DNA of 64,000 nt from an uncultured Flavobacterium sp. (GCA_934636265.1 CAKUAD010000007.1:8769-72768), one strand, 5' to 3'; counted from the first letter of the stretch, positions 17,370 through 27,061 are shown. Notes: generated by a model not told the origin, from the sequence alone. Numbers and translations are program-made.

Positions 17370-17939
17370 GTGTACTACATTGAAAACGAAACATTTGCCC
17401 GCCTGAACTTTGAGCAATTACCGGAAAAGGTAACCGAGTTTGAAGACTGCTTTTTTGAGGACTGCGACTTTCAGGGCGCGACACTGAATGGCTTGGTCTT
17501 TATACGATGTACCTTTAGCCGATCCAACTTTTCCCTGGCTGATTTTAGCGGATCACAACTCCAGGAAGTGCGGTTTAACGACTGCAAACTCTCGGGAGCG
17601 CGGTTTGAACATGCCAATCCGTTTAACCTGTCATTTTCGTTTTACCGATGCAACCTGAGCCATTCTCTTTTTACCGGCCTTAAAATTCCCGGAACAGGAT
17701 TTAATGAGTGCAACCTCGCTGAAGTTGATTTTACCGAATGTAATTTATCCGGGGCCAGTTTTACCAACAGCGACCTGCGCGGTGCTGCCTATTTGCATAC
17801 CAACCTCACCGCCGCCGATTTTACCCAGGCGCAAAACCTTGAAATCGATCCCGAAACAAACCGGCTGCAAAAAGCCAGGTTTAGCCTGCAAGGATTGCCC
17901 GGACTTCTCACCCGGCACGGGCTCCAAATTGAACCATGA
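17370..17939 (+). CDS. Pentapeptide-repeat protein
   Basis: 189 residues with a GTG start. From about residue 25 the chain is a run of five-residue units of the A(D/N)LxX form: DFQGATLNGLVF, SNFSLADFSGSQL, ADFTECNLSGASFTNSDLRG. These build a right-handed quadrilateral beta-helix about seven to eight coils long. Qnr/McbG-type members mimic DNA and shield gyrase, but many others have unknown roles, and no gyrase or toxin context is seen here. It overlaps the next gene by 4 bases. Confidence 0.9.
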   Translation: MYYIENETFARLNFEQLPEKVTEFEDCFFEDCDFQGATLNGLVFIRCTFSRSNFSLADFSGSQLQEVRFNDCKLSGARFEHANPFNLSFSFYRCNLSHSLFTGLKIPGTGFNECNLAEVDFTECNLSGASFTNSDLRGAAYLHTNLTAADFTQAQNLEIDPETNRLQKARFSLQGLPGLLTRHGLQIEP

Positions 17940-18838
17940 GTCTGTTTGCGCAAAAAATACTGCACACCGTTTTTTACGGCAACCTGTTTTACGGACTTTG
18001 CGTCGCCGCCAGCGCAGCCGAGACTTTTGCGCTTTTAAACCGCCCAATGATTCATCCGGAATTCTACGGCATACTGTTTTGCGCCACGGCTATCTTTTAC
18101 AACTATCCCTACGCACGCATCGGCACAAGCCATAATCCGCGGGGCGAGTGGATGATCCGCAACCGCAAATTCATCGGCCGAATGCAAATCGCGCTGCTTA
18201 TCGTACTGCTCATTCTATTGATGAGCCAGGTCGAGCAATACCGCGAAGCCGTCAAAAATCTTGAAATTTGGCAGTGTGCAACAGCCGGTTTTTTCATCCT
18301 GCTGGGCACTTTGTATTACGGACTCAACATCGCGACCGCCAGGTACAACCTTCGCAGCATCGGGATTTTAAAACCCTTGGTCATTGGAACTGTCTGGGCC
18401 GGTGTTACCGTAATTTATCCAGTTTTGTATGACGCGGCCATACATCAAACCTCGGCCGACTTTTCACTGACCGCCAAAATCCTGTTTGTTAAAACGACGG
18501 TTTTCATAGCCTTGCTGGCCATCATGTTCGACATCAAGGATTACCCGGACGACAGCCGCAACCGCCTAAAAACCATTGTCGTGCGTTGGGGATTGCGGCG
18601 CACGCTTTTCCGGGTGATCATTCCATCGGCGGTGGTACTTTTGGTGGGGCTTACGCTGATGGCCTTGTACCGCGATCTCAATCCTATGCGGTTTGCGCTT
18701 TTGGCGTTTCCCATTTTGATGCTGATACCCACCGGATATTCGCTCACGCGCAGGCGGACACTGCTCTTTTATCTCGTAGCCATTGACGGACTCATCCTCG
18801 TAAAGGCAGTTTTTGGGATTCTGGCTTCAGGATTTTGA
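17936..18838 (+). CDS. UbiA-like polytopic membrane protein
   Basis: 300 residues with eight or nine hydrophobic helices. The block FDIKDYPDDSRNRLKTIVV matches the second Asp-rich motif of UbiA prenyltransferases (DxxxD, here D at about 199/203/204). The first motif, NxxxDxxxD, is not recognisable: the equivalent loop reads FYNYPYARIGTSHNPRGEW without aspartates. It could be a divergent or catalytically altered member of the superfamily; Bacteroidetes carry several such genes. It is coupled to the pentapeptide gene. Confidence 0.65.
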   Translation: MSLFAQKILHTVFYGNLFYGLCVAASAAETFALLNRPMIHPEFYGILFCATAIFYNYPYARIGTSHNPRGEWMIRNRKFIGRMQIALLIVLLILLMSQVEQYREAVKNLEIWQCATAGFFILLGTLYYGLNIATARYNLRSIGILKPLVIGTVWAGVTVIYPVLYDAAIHQTSADFSLTAKILFVKTTVFIALLAIMFDIKDYPDDSRNRLKTIVVRWGLRRTLFRVIIPSAVVLLVGLTLMALYRDLNPMRFALLAFPILMLIPTGYSLTRRRTLLFYLVAIDGLILVKAVFGILASGF

Positions 18839-18851
18839 GTAACTTGCACCC

Positions 18852-19238
18852 GTGAAAACAACATCCTCCCGTCGGCTTTGGCTCAACATCGCTTTGCTTG
18901 TCACCTCAGGCCTTGGTTACCTAGAGTGGGCTAATCAGCGCACCATTTTATACGCGGTCGAATGGGATTTACTGGTCGGTGTGGCTCAAAAAGGATCGGC
19001 GTTTGTGCATCCGGCAGTCGCACTCCCGTTTCTAGGTCAACTGCTGCTGATATTTGCCGTACTCACCAATCCGGAAAAACTCTGGCGGACCTATCTGGCC
19101 TGTGTGGGCATCGGCATGTTACACCTGGTCATTCTTTACATCGGAATCCTCAACGCCAATTTTTTAATGATTGCATCGGTTGTGCCGTTTTTGGCTTTGT
19201 CGGTGCTGGCAGTTGTAGGTAAAAAACACTTCAGATAA
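18852..19238 (+). CDS. Four-helix membrane protein of unknown function
   Basis: 128 residues, GTG start at 18852. Four hydrophobic helices of 18-22 residues account for most of the chain (LWLNIALLVTSGLGYLEW, AVALPFLGQLLLIFAVLT, LACVGIGMLHLVILYIGIL, FLMIASVVPFLALSVLAVV). No charged motif inside the membrane. A TAACTTGC box (18839-18846) two mismatches from TAnnTTTG lies 5 bases upstream. Its stop overlaps the next ATG by one base (TAATG). Confidence 0.7.
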   Translation: MKTTSSRRLWLNIALLVTSGLGYLEWANQRTILYAVEWDLLVGVAQKGSAFVHPAVALPFLGQLLLIFAVLTNPEKLWRTYLACVGIGMLHLVILYIGILNANFLMIASVVPFLALSVLAVVGKKHFR

Positions 19239-20113
19239 TGGACGCCGGAAATACAGCCGTCCGCACGGTATACTCAAGCATAGCCGCCAACGCATTTTTG
19301 GCCATCACGAAATTCCTGGCCGGCGTTTTTGGAAATTCGTACGCGCTTATTGCCGACGCCATCGAATCAGCCACCGATGTCTGCTCGTCGATACTGGTTT
19401 TGCTCGGGTTAAAATATGCACAGCGTCCGGCCGATGATAACCACCCTTACGGCCATGGAAAAATTGAACCCCTTATCACCTTTCTTGCCGTAGGATTCCT
19501 GATCGTATCGGCAGTCTTTATCGCTCATGAAAGTGTCGTCAACATCCAAACGCCACACGCACCGCCGCAATCCTGGACGCTTATCGTTCTGGGACTAATC
19601 ATCCTCTGGAAAGAGATTTCCTATCAGTGGATCAAAAAACGCGCCCGCCAAACGGGAAGTTCGTCGCTATTGGCCGAGGCTTGGCACCAGCGCAGTGACG
19701 CCATCACATCGGTGGCGGCCTTTATCGGGATTACGGTTGCGCTCTTGGCCGGTCCCGGATTCGAATCAGCCGACGATTGGGCCGCACTCCTGGCATCGGG
19801 CTTTATCCTATACAATTGCTACCTGATTTTCAGGCCGGCGCTGGGCGAAATCATGGATGAAAATCTCCACGACGAGCTCATTGACCAAATCCGTCTGCTG
19901 GCCAAAGACGTCCCGGGCATTATCGATACCGAGAAATGCTATATCCGCAAAACCGGCACCGTCTACCACGTGGATCTTCACGCCACGGTAAACGGCAATC
20001 TCAGCGTCCGCGAAGGACATGATCTGGCACACGACCTGGTTAACGCGCTTAAAAAAGGACTGCCGCAACTGGGTCATGTACTGGTACACATCGAACCACA
20101 CGATCTGGCCTAA
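19238..20113 (+). CDS. Cation diffusion facilitator (CDF) metal exporter
   Basis: 291 residues, normal for CDF proteins. Six TM helices are followed by a cytoplasmic ferredoxin-like domain from about residue 205 (LHDELIDQIRLLAKDVPGI, then YHVDLHATV). Metal-site motifs are DAIESATD in TM2, where DxxxD replaces the more common HxxxD of zinc exporters, and EAWHQRSDAITS in TM5, which is a regular HxxxD. The DxxxD/HxxxD pair is found in CDF clades that move iron, manganese or zinc. A divalent-metal/proton antiporter in the inner membrane is the likely role. Confidence 0.92.
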   Translation: MDAGNTAVRTVYSSIAANAFLAITKFLAGVFGNSYALIADAIESATDVCSSILVLLGLKYAQRPADDNHPYGHGKIEPLITFLAVGFLIVSAVFIAHESVVNIQTPHAPPQSWTLIVLGLIILWKEISYQWIKKRARQTGSSSLLAEAWHQRSDAITSVAAFIGITVALLAGPGFESADDWAALLASGFILYNCYLIFRPALGEIMDENLHDELIDQIRLLAKDVPGIIDTEKCYIRKTGTVYHVDLHATVNGNLSVREGHDLAHDLVNALKKGLPQLGHVLVHIEPHDLA

Positions 20114-20204
20114 AAAAATCTGCCGAAACCACCGCACGGATAAACTGATTTATTAAATTTACCTTGATTATGGCCAATCTCTTGACAGTTTAATTCCCTA
20201 CGCG

Positions 20205-20771
20205 ATGCCACAATTTACAACCGACCGGTTCTTACTGCGGCCCATTTGCCAGGAAGATCTTCGTTTTGTATTCCAGGGATTGGGGCATGAAGACATCACC
20301 CGGCATTACCCTCACGACTACCGAAAGTTGGAAGACGCACAGGAAAAAATGGATTGGTACCTCCAGCTTGTCAAGGAAGACACCGGCCGTTGGTTTGCCG
20401 TCATGTCACTCGACAATGAGGTTTTTTACGGAGCGGCCGGATTCAGTGAATGGGATAAGTTAAATAACAAGGCCCGCATTGAATTCTGGTTAATCCGGGA
20501 ATACTGGCGCAGGGGCGTGATGCGCGAGGTGGTTCCGGTGCTCTGCAACTGGGGTTTCAGGGTGATGGGACTCTTTAGGATTGAGGCCTATGTAGAATCA
20601 AAAAACAAGCGTTGCCTCAAGGTTTTACAAAAGACCAAATTTACGCATGAAGGTGTGCTTCGGGCATTCAAGATGCGTTATAAACATTACATCCACATCC
20701 ACATTTACTCCATTTTGTTTACCGACGACGTTATCCCCTTCGACCCATTTAAGCCCGCACCTTTTGACTGA
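20205..20771 (+). CDS. GNAT N-acetyltransferase, RimJ/RimL type
   Basis: 188 residues. The opening FTTDRFLLRPICQEDLRFVF and the blocks FWLIREYWRRGVMREVVPV (acetyl-CoA loop, RRGVMRE in place of Q/RxxGxG/A) and VESKNKRCLKVLQKTKF define a RimJ-like acetyltransferase. The C-terminal stretch YKHYIHIHIYSILFTDDV completes the last strands. It is only distantly similar to the other GNAT gene at 16.8 kb. A weak TACCTTGA box (20160-20167) precedes it by 37 bases. Substrate unknown. Confidence 0.88.
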   Translation: MPQFTTDRFLLRPICQEDLRFVFQGLGHEDITRHYPHDYRKLEDAQEKMDWYLQLVKEDTGRWFAVMSLDNEVFYGAAGFSEWDKLNNKARIEFWLIREYWRRGVMREVVPVLCNWGFRVMGLFRIEAYVESKNKRCLKVLQKTKFTHEGVLRAFKMRYKHYIHIHIYSILFTDDVIPFDPFKPAPFD

Positions 20772-20792
20772 CGACGGTAAGGGCGTTTGGCT

Positions 20793-20800
20793 TATCTTTG
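20793..20800 (+). promoter_or_regulatory. -7 promoter box of the serine deaminase gene
   Basis: TATCTTTG, an exact TAnnTTTG match, lies 16 bases before the ATG at 20817. This placement rules out the in-frame TTG at 20787 as the true start. Confidence 0.65.
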
Positions 20801-20816
20801 CATAAAACGTATTTGT

Positions 20817-22238
20817 ATGCAGGAGTCAATTTCAGTTTTCGACATGCTCAAAATTGGCGTCGGCCCATCAAGTTCGCACACGCTGGGGCCGTGGCGCGCC
20901 GCCGAGAGATTCCTTGCCGAATTGCGTGAAAAGAAACTTTTTGACCAGGTTTCGCAGGTTCGGGTCGATCTTTACGGATCACTCTCCCTCACCGGAAAGG
21001 GTCACGCGACAGATCTGGCCGTCATTCTTGGACTGTCGGGACAGGATCCTGAATACATCCCGATAGGTGACATTCAGGGCATTGTCGAACGGGTAGACGC
21101 CAACTTAAAAATCCATTTGGGCAACGAGCGCGAAATCCCATTTACGCGCCAGGACATCGTTTTTCACCGCAATTTCCTGCCTTTTCACGCCAACGGACTC
21201 ACCTTTACGGCGTTTTACCCATCCGGCGAATACGTCTCGACGTTCTATTCCATCGGTGGCGGATTTGTTGTCAAGGAAGAACGCCAAACGGCACGCAAAA
21301 AAAAGGAAGTCAAATCAACCTTTCCATATCCTGTTGACACCGCCGATGAACTCCTGGCCTACACCCAACGCGAAGGCCTGAGCATCTCGCAACTGGTAAC
21401 CCGCAACGAACTTTCCATCCGCAGTCAGGAAACCATCGACGCCGAACTCATGCGCATCTGGAACACCATGCTCGAATGCATGTACATTGGCTGCCATACC
21501 GAGGGCGTCCTTCCCGGCGGATTAAACGTACGCCGACGCGCTTACGATTTGCACAAAACCCTTATCGGCGACGTCCAATACAACTCGCCGCAACAATGGC
21601 TGGAAGCCATTCGGAAAACCGAGGTCAAATTCCGCCAAATCCTTAAGTGGGTCAGCTGTTTCGCACTGGCCGTCAACGAGGTAAACGCCGCACTGGGCCG
21701 CGTCGTGACCGCGCCGACAAACGGAAGCGCAGGCGTCATCCCCGCCGTACTCATGTACTACAACGTCATTGAAAACCATCAGGCGGGCGAAAAGGAAATC
21801 CGCCAATTCCTCATGGTAGCGGGCGAAATTGGCAGCCTGTTCAAGAAAGGTTCTACCATTTCGGCAGCCATGGGCGGATGTCAGGCCGAGATTGGCGTCT
21901 CATCGGCCATGGCGGCAGCCGCCTTGTGCGAGGTCATGGGCGGACAGCCCGAGCAAGTGCTGATGGCCGCCGAGATTGCCATGGAACACCACCTGGGCAT
22001 GACCTGCGATCCCATCGGCGGGCTCGTCCAGATTCCGTGTATTGAGCGCAACACCATGGGTGCTATCAAGGCCATCAACGCCGCCGAACTCGCGCTGGCC
22101 ACCGATCCCAAAAACGCAAAAGTCCCGCTCGACAAAGTCATCAATACCATGTGGCAAACCGCGCAGGACATGAACAACAAATACAAGGAAACCTCCGAGG
22201 GCGGCCTTGCCGTCGCGGTCAACGTGGCCGATTGTTAG
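20817..22238 (+). CDS. sdaA: L-serine ammonia-lyase, single-chain iron-sulfur type
   Basis: 473 residues from the ATG at 20817, the normal length for the single-chain form with beta then alpha domains. N-terminal block [19 protein letters not shown] is the family signature. The alpha domain carries [15 protein letters not shown] and the cysteines expected to hold the 4Fe-4S cluster (in [17 protein letters not shown] and IPCIERN; all three are present). The enzyme deaminates L-serine to pyruvate and ammonia in the cytoplasm. It is monocistronic by its own promoter. The frame stays open for 32 codons after the TAG stop. Confidence 0.95.
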   Translation: MQESISVFDMLKIGVGPSSSHTLGPWRAAERFLAELREKKLFDQVSQVRVDLYGSLSLTGKGHATDLAVILGLSGQDPEYIPIGDIQGIVERVDANLKIHLGNEREIPFTRQDIVFHRNFLPFHANGLTFTAFYPSGEYVSTFYSIGGGFVVKEERQTARKKKEVKSTFPYPVDTADELLAYTQREGLSISQLVTRNELSIRSQETIDAELMRIWNTMLECMYIGCHTEGVLPGGLNVRRRAYDLHKTLIGDVQYNSPQQWLEAIRKTEVKFRQILKWVSCFALAVNEVNAALGRVVTAPTNGSAGVIPAVLMYYNVIENHQAGEKEIRQFLMVAGEIGSLFKKGSTISAAMGGCQAEIGVSSAMAAAALCEVMGGQPEQVLMAAEIAMEHHLGMTCDPIGGLVQIPCIERNTMGAIKAINAAELALATDPKNAKVPLDKVINTMWQTAQDMNNKYKETSEGGLAVAVNVADC

Positions 22239-22407
22239 GGCGTGCCGGCCTCAGTTTTCGCGCCTGCCATCAACATTAAAAAGGCCGTCGTGCTGTACGC
22301 GCTCGCTTTTGGAAACGGCTTGTTGTTGCACGATTGATGTTGGTCGGGTTTCCAAAGAGCTCAAACAACGCTTCCATCACTCACGCGAATCCACTTAAAT
22401 TAATCAC
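22239..22407 (+). other. Gap after sdaA with an in-frame open extension
   Basis: No gene is called here. The sdaA frame continues open past its TAG to a TGA at 22335-22337, and the 32 codons read like protein (AINIKKAVVLYALAFGNG). This could be stop-codon readthrough, a decayed tail, or chance in GC-rich codon-biased DNA. Confidence 0.35.
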
Positions 22408-22432
22408 AAAAAAAAAAGAGGCCCAAGCCTCT
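22408..22432 (-). terminator. Terminator of the lipoprotein gene
   Basis: Read on the minus strand, the 6-bp stem AGAGGC/GCCTCT (22417-22432, loop CCAA) is followed by a run of ten T residues (complement of A at 22408-22417). It lies 18 bases after the stop of the lipoprotein gene. Confidence 0.8.
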
Positions 22433-22450
22433 TTCATGTTTTTGGTTTTT

Positions 22451-23566
22451 CTAACTCTGTGGGCAACCCAGTCCCAGTCCGGAAAGTTCAAAGACAAAGT
22501 ACGCCATCATCTGATCAATGGCAGCACTGGCCGAATAGTTTCCGTGGGTGTGGAATGACGAATAGAAAACGCCGCCGCAGCCGTAACCAAAGGTATATGC
22601 AAGCGGTTTGTCATAGACATTTCCGCCACTGTAATACACTTCAGGCGCGATTACCCAGCCGTCAACCAGGTCGTCGTTAAAACTGTCTACCATCTGCCAT
22701 CCGCCCAAAAATCCATCAACCGTTACGGTAGGCGTCACGCTGATCCCCTGAGCTTCCAGCCAGTTTTCCAGATCGGTGCTGCCCAAAGTAGCCACTACCG
22801 ACCCCCCATTTCCGCCGTGGTGTGCGGCAAAATTGAGGTAGCCTTCCGGAAACATGGATTGGATATACTTATACATCCAGTCGGTAGCGTAAATAATTCC
22901 GCCGTTCTCAACAAAGGTCTTCAGGTTATTCATGGCCTCGGCATCCTGTGCCAGTGTTTGTTGGCTGTTGCAGTTAAAAAACAAAATGTCATACTCGGCC
23001 AGCATTTCAGGCGAATGCAACAACTCGGCAATGCTGAATGCAACGTTGGGTTCCAGGTTCAAATTGCGCGCCGCTACTTGATGTCCGCGGTCATCGGCCA
23101 TACCCCGCGCCGAACTTCCGTCAATGATGTCAAATGCCGGAGCACCCGTATCATCTACAACGCCGATCCCAAAAAGGATCTCTTCAATCTGATCATAAGT
23201 GCCCAGCATCACGCCTATTTTGGGAAAGGTGTCAAAATTGCGCTGCGCCACATCAAGCGTATAATCCTGTTGCAGGTCGACGGCCAGTGTCCGCGTAAAT
23301 TTTCCTTTTGAAAGGACAACGGTGTACTGACCCTCAGGCAAATCCTCGACGGTAAAATTCCCGAGTGCATCGGTGGTTTTCTGGGCAATGAGTTCCTGCC
23401 CTTCAAAAACTTTTACAACGGCTCTCGAAATGGGAAAATCGTTGTTAGGCGACATGACCTGACCCGAAATTTTCAGGTCGCCGCCGCCGGAATTTTGGTC
23501 GTCGTCACTGCAGGAATACAGTGTAAAGCCAACGACCAACACAAGTAATGCGGTAATTTTTTTCAT
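22451..23566 (-). CDS. Lipoprotein with carboxypeptidase-regulatory-like domain and GATase-like domain
   Basis: 371 residues. Lipoprotein signal MKKITALLVLVVGFTLYSC (lipid on C19) and an Asp/Gly-rich linker. Residues ~30-100 form a carboxypeptidase-regulatory-like beta-sandwich (SGQVMSPNNDFPISRAVVKV, then LGNFTVEDLPEGQYTV). From ~115 there is an alpha/beta domain with class I amidotransferase-like topology (YDILFFNCNSQQ, VENGGIIYATDWMY, FHTHGNY). A cysteine and a histidine are present but a full catalytic triad is not clear, so a carbohydrate- or protein-binding role is as likely as catalysis. It is on its own, with its own terminator. Confidence 0.8.
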   Translation of the reverse strand: MKKITALLVLVVGFTLYSCSDDDQNSGGGDLKISGQVMSPNNDFPISRAVVKVFEGQELIAQKTTDALGNFTVEDLPEGQYTVVLSKGKFTRTLAVDLQQDYTLDVAQRNFDTFPKIGVMLGTYDQIEEILFGIGVVDDTGAPAFDIIDGSSARGMADDRGHQVAARNLNLEPNVAFSIAELLHSPEMLAEYDILFFNCNSQQTLAQDAEAMNNLKTFVENGGIIYATDWMYKYIQSMFPEGYLNFAAHHGGNGGSVVATLGSTDLENWLEAQGISVTPTVTVDGFLGGWQMVDSFNDDLVDGWVIAPEVYYSGGNVYDKPLAYTFGYGCGGVFYSSFHTHGNYSASAAIDQMMAYFVFELSGLGLGCPQS

Positions 23567-23635
23567 AGTTTTGGTTTGATTATCAGATAAATGTAATCAT
23601 TTATTACAACCCTCCAAAACCAAAAACCATTTTTT

Positions 23636-24067
23636 CTATTTTTTGCGTGTGTCGGCCAAACTTAAGATTTTCCATCCTTCAGCAAACTTGTACAACACAA
23701 AACAATTGACGCCGCGATGGCTTAGTTTTCCGTCGACGTAAAATTCATAGTCGGTCCAGACGTTGGCCAATTCGCCCGAGGAATCAATCGACCAGGACGT
23801 CAGTTTTTCCTCAAACCGCAATCCGGCCGGAATCGACGCCACACCCTTTAAAAAATCAGCAATGGTTTCGGCCTTTGCCATATTTCCGGTTGGCCGGACC
23901 ACCACGGTGTGCAAGGACGCGCCGGGCTCAAACATCCGGGAAAGTGCCGTGGTATCGCGGGCGTGAAAAGCCTCAAAAAAAACTTCGACCGCGCGGCGTT
24001 CATCAGTCTGGGCGCGCAGGGCGGGAAATATCAGCAATGCGGCAAGGATAATTAATCGTATTGTCAT
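23636..24067 (-). CDS. Exported NTF2/SnoaL-like protein
   Basis: 143 residues. Signal peptide (MTIRLIILAALLIFPALRAQ) and a single NTF2-like domain: helix RRAVEVFFEAFHARDTTALS, then the cone-shaped sheet with LANVWTDYEFYVDGKLSHRG and VNCFVLYKFAEGWKILSLAD. The family includes small-molecule binders and isomerases; no catalytic residues can be claimed. It is divergent from panB, with 55 bases between the starts. Confidence 0.85.
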   Translation of the reverse strand: MTIRLIILAALLIFPALRAQTDERRAVEVFFEAFHARDTTALSRMFEPGASLHTVVVRPTGNMAKAETIADFLKGVASIPAGLRFEEKLTSWSIDSSGELANVWTDYEFYVDGKLSHRGVNCFVLYKFAEGWKILSLADTRKK

Positions 24068-24122
24068 AAATTTTGGATTGGCTATGGCTTAATTAGTACT
24101 TTTACTTTCTCAAATGTAACAT

Positions 24123-24941
24123 ATGTCTGTCGCAAAAAAAGATTACAAGCGCATCACCACCCGGTCGCTTATAGAAATGAAAGCCAACGGCGAAAAAATC
24201 TCCATGCTCACCGCCTATGATTTTACCATGGCCGGAATTGTCGATACTGCCGGTGTAGATGTGATTCTTGTAGGCGATTCGGCTTCAAATGTCATGGCCG
24301 GCCATGAAACCACGCTGCCCATCACGCTCGATCAGATGATTTACCATGCTTCATCGGTGGTGCGGGGCGTCAACCGTGCGCTGGTTGTTGTGGATTTGCC
24401 GTTTGGCAGCTATCAATCTGACCCAAAAGAGGCGCTGCGTTCGGCCATTCGGATTATGAAAGAAAGCGGAGCCCACGCCGTTAAAATGGAGGGCGGGGCT
24501 GAGATCAAAGATTCAATCAAAAAAATCCTCCACGCCGGAATCCCGGTTATGGGACACCTGGGACTTACACCGCAATCCATATACAAGTTTGGTACTTACA
24601 CGGTTCGCGCCAAAGAAGAAGCCGAGGCCGCCAAACTCATGGAAGATGCGAAAATGCTGGAACGCCTGGGGTGTTTTTGCGTCGTACTCGAAAAAATCCC
24701 GGCCACATTGGCGCGTCAGGTGGCCCAAAGCCTTTCCATTCCCGTTATAGGGATAGGCGCCGGCAATGGCGTCGACGGACAGGTGCTGGTCATTCACGAC
24801 ATGCTGGGAATGAATAACGAATTCAGTCCGCGTTTCCTGCGCCGTTACATGAACCTATATGAAGGGATGACCAAGGCCATCGGTCAATACGTTGCCGATG
24901 TCAAGGCGGTTGATTTTCCCAATGACAAGGAGCAATACTAA
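24123..24941 (+). CDS. panB: 3-methyl-2-oxobutanoate hydroxymethyltransferase
   Basis: 272 residues, the normal length. It catalyses the first committed step of pantothenate synthesis, moving a hydroxymethyl group from methylene-tetrahydrofolate to 2-oxoisovalerate. Conserved blocks are [34 protein letters not shown] (metal ligand Asp), [18 protein letters not shown] and [11 protein letters not shown]. PanB forms a decamer with a TIM barrel in the cytoplasm. The pseudouridine synthase gene follows after 15 bases. Confidence 0.97.
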   Translation: MSVAKKDYKRITTRSLIEMKANGEKISMLTAYDFTMAGIVDTAGVDVILVGDSASNVMAGHETTLPITLDQMIYHASSVVRGVNRALVVVDLPFGSYQSDPKEALRSAIRIMKESGAHAVKMEGGAEIKDSIKKILHAGIPVMGHLGLTPQSIYKFGTYTVRAKEEAEAAKLMEDAKMLERLGCFCVVLEKIPATLARQVAQSLSIPVIGIGAGNGVDGQVLVIHDMLGMNNEFSPRFLRRYMNLYEGMTKAIGQYVADVKAVDFPNDKEQY

Positions 24942-24956
24942 AAGTCCCGCAGCGTT

Positions 24957-25646
24957 ATGAAAGTTGTCTCGACCAGCGAGAACCTCGAGGTGCTTTATGA
25001 GGACAACCATCTGATTGCCATAAACAAACGCGTTGGCGATATTGTTCAGGGCGACAAAACCGGAGACGTACCCCTGAGTGACGTTGTCAAGGAGTACATC
25101 GCAAAAAAATACAACAAACCGGGCGCGGTTTTTTTGGGCGTGGTGCACAGGCTGGACCGTCCCACGACGGGTGTAGTTGTTTTTGCACGCACCTCAAAGG
25201 CGCTTGAGCGATTGTCGGCCATGTTCAAGAACCGCGAAACGCAAAAGACCTATTGGGCCATTGTAGGCCGTATGCGGGGGGATGCCATGGGCGAATTGCA
25301 CCATTTTTTAACTCGGAATCCTAAAAACAATACCTCGCGGGCGCATTTGCGTGAAGTACTCCAGAGCAAGCCGGCCCACCTTGCCTACCGCGCCATCAAA
25401 CAGTTTGACCGGTATTCGCTTTTGGAGATTGACTTGTACACCGGACGGCACCACCAGATACGGGCGCAATTGTCGGCCATCGGGTTTCCCATCAAGGGCG
25501 ATTTAAAGTACGGTGCACCCCGCAGCAATCCGGACGGCGGCATCAGCCTTCACGCCCGTCAATTGAGTTTTATCCATCCAGTAACCAAGGAACCCGTAAC
25601 GATTACGGCTCCAGTTCCGGCCGATCCGCTTTGGAAAACGATTTGA
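24957..25646 (+). CDS. RluA-family pseudouridine synthase
   Basis: 229 residues. The catalytic motif is HRLDRPTTGVVVF with the nucleophile D67. Other family blocks are VLYEDNHLIAINK, TYWAIVGRM, LLEIDLYTGRHHQIRAQL and ISLHARQLSFIHP. No S4 domain, so it is a short RluA/TruC-type enzyme; whether it modifies rRNA or tRNA cannot be told. It follows panB closely, a pairing often seen in flavobacteria, and is probably on the same transcript. Confidence 0.93.
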   Translation: MKVVSTSENLEVLYEDNHLIAINKRVGDIVQGDKTGDVPLSDVVKEYIAKKYNKPGAVFLGVVHRLDRPTTGVVVFARTSKALERLSAMFKNRETQKTYWAIVGRMRGDAMGELHHFLTRNPKNNTSRAHLREVLQSKPAHLAYRAIKQFDRYSLLEIDLYTGRHHQIRAQLSAIGFPIKGDLKYGAPRSNPDGGISLHARQLSFIHPVTKEPVTITAPVPADPLWKTI

Positions 25647-25697
25647 AAAACATCCAAATAGTTAAAAATCCATATTTTAGCCATTTAAACCATCAAA

Positions 25698-27035
25698 ATG
25701 AAACACCTATTTACTGCAGCATTTGTCATCACGGCCCTCGCGGCATCGGCACAAGAGCATTTTGCCGGCATGGGCAACGCATCACACACCGGAATTTTGC
25801 GCGGTTCAGTCAACCCGGCCGAGTTTTCGAACCTGAGTTCAAAGTATGAAGTGAACCTCTTTGGAATCAGTACCAAGGCCGCCAATAACAAAATTTCGAT
25901 TGGCGATATGGGCAATGACAACGTCGACGAACTTATTTTTAGCGGCAACGAGCCTGTCAACTTTTCTATCGACACGGAAATTCTGGGGCCGGGCTTTGCC
26001 ATGCGGTACGGCAATTGGGGTTTTGGTTTTACTTCGCGCGGAAATGTAAAGGCGCAGTTGGTTGACGTCGATGTTGATTTGGGCGACGCGATCACAAACT
26101 CATCAGGCAACGCAACAAGTGCCGTGACCACACTGACCAACAGCGGCAACCAGCGCCTTCACGCCACGGTTTGGGGCGAACTTGGTTTTTCTGCATCCAG
26201 GCTTTTATACAATACCAGCAAGCATCAGTTTTCCGGAGGCGTGACCGTCAAAATCCTGTTTCCCGGATCGTATGCCAACTTTGGCGCGGGCAAATTTACC
26301 GGAACTGTTGATCATGACGCCGAAACACTCACCAACGCACAAGCTTCCCTAAACATTGCCTATTCCGGGAATCTTGGCGAGGATTTTTCCAGTGCCGATG
26401 ATTATCTGAATTCGATTTTTGGATCGCCTAACGGAATCGGTCTCGATTTAGGGGTCAACTATCGCCTTAAGGCTACCGATTCACTGGGATACCGCATCAA
26501 CGCCGGAGCGTCGGTAAGAAATATCGGCAGCATGACATTCAAATCCGGAAACAACTCTGACACGAACTACGATCTGTCCATTCAGGGGGCTGAAGCGCTT
26601 GACCTGACACAGTTTGAGGATGCCTCTGGGCTTGAGGAGATTGAGGATTTGCTCATCCAGAGCGGATATCTTAACCGCACGCAAAACCTGGCGCGCGATT
26701 TTAGGGTGAAACTCCCCACAACGTTTATCGCTTATGCCGATGTAAGGGTCGTTTCAAAATTCTACGTATCGGTACTTACCCAGCAACGGCTTAACGATCA
26801 GGCCGACAACAAGCAGGTTCCGGTAGAGAACATCACCTCGCTGACCCCGCGATTTTCACTGTCAAAATTTGAAGTGTTCTCGCCTTGGGCCATCAATGAA
26901 ATTTCGGGCTTAACGGGTGGATTTGGCATGCGGATAGGTGTCTTTTACATGGGATCGGGGTCGGCGATTACCGCTCTTGCAGGAAGCGGAAAACAATTTG
27001 ATTTTTACATGGGCTTCCGGTTCGGACTAAAATAA
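25698..27035 (+). CDS. DUF5723 outer-membrane protein
   Basis: 445 residues. Signal peptide (MKHLFTAAFVITALAASAQE) followed by a beta-barrel-like chain with many short amphipathic strands and the blocks GMGNASHTGILRGSVNPAEF and YEVNLFGIS that mark DUF5723, a Bacteroidetes family predicted to sit in the outer membrane. The terminal FDFYMGFRFGLK ends in an aromatic-rich strand as expected for a barrel protein. Function unknown. A TATTTTAG box (25673-25680, one mismatch) lies 17 bases before the ATG. Confidence 0.87.
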   Translation: MKHLFTAAFVITALAASAQEHFAGMGNASHTGILRGSVNPAEFSNLSSKYEVNLFGISTKAANNKISIGDMGNDNVDELIFSGNEPVNFSIDTEILGPGFAMRYGNWGFGFTSRGNVKAQLVDVDVDLGDAITNSSGNATSAVTTLTNSGNQRLHATVWGELGFSASRLLYNTSKHQFSGGVTVKILFPGSYANFGAGKFTGTVDHDAETLTNAQASLNIAYSGNLGEDFSSADDYLNSIFGSPNGIGLDLGVNYRLKATDSLGYRINAGASVRNIGSMTFKSGNNSDTNYDLSIQGAEALDLTQFEDASGLEEIEDLLIQSGYLNRTQNLARDFRVKLPTTFIAYADVRVVSKFYVSVLTQQRLNDQADNKQVPVENITSLTPRFSLSKFEVFSPWAINEISGLTGGFGMRIGVFYMGSGSAITALAGSGKQFDFYMGFRFGLK

Positions 27036-27039
27036 TCCT

Positions 27040-27047
27040 TAAATTTG
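27040..27047 (+). promoter_or_regulatory. -7 promoter box of the aldehyde dehydrogenase gene
   Basis: TAAATTTG matches TAnnTTTG exactly and lies 14 bases before the ATG at 27062, only 5 bases after the stop of the preceding gene. Confidence 0.55.
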
Positions 27048-27061
27048 GTAGAAAAGCTGCC

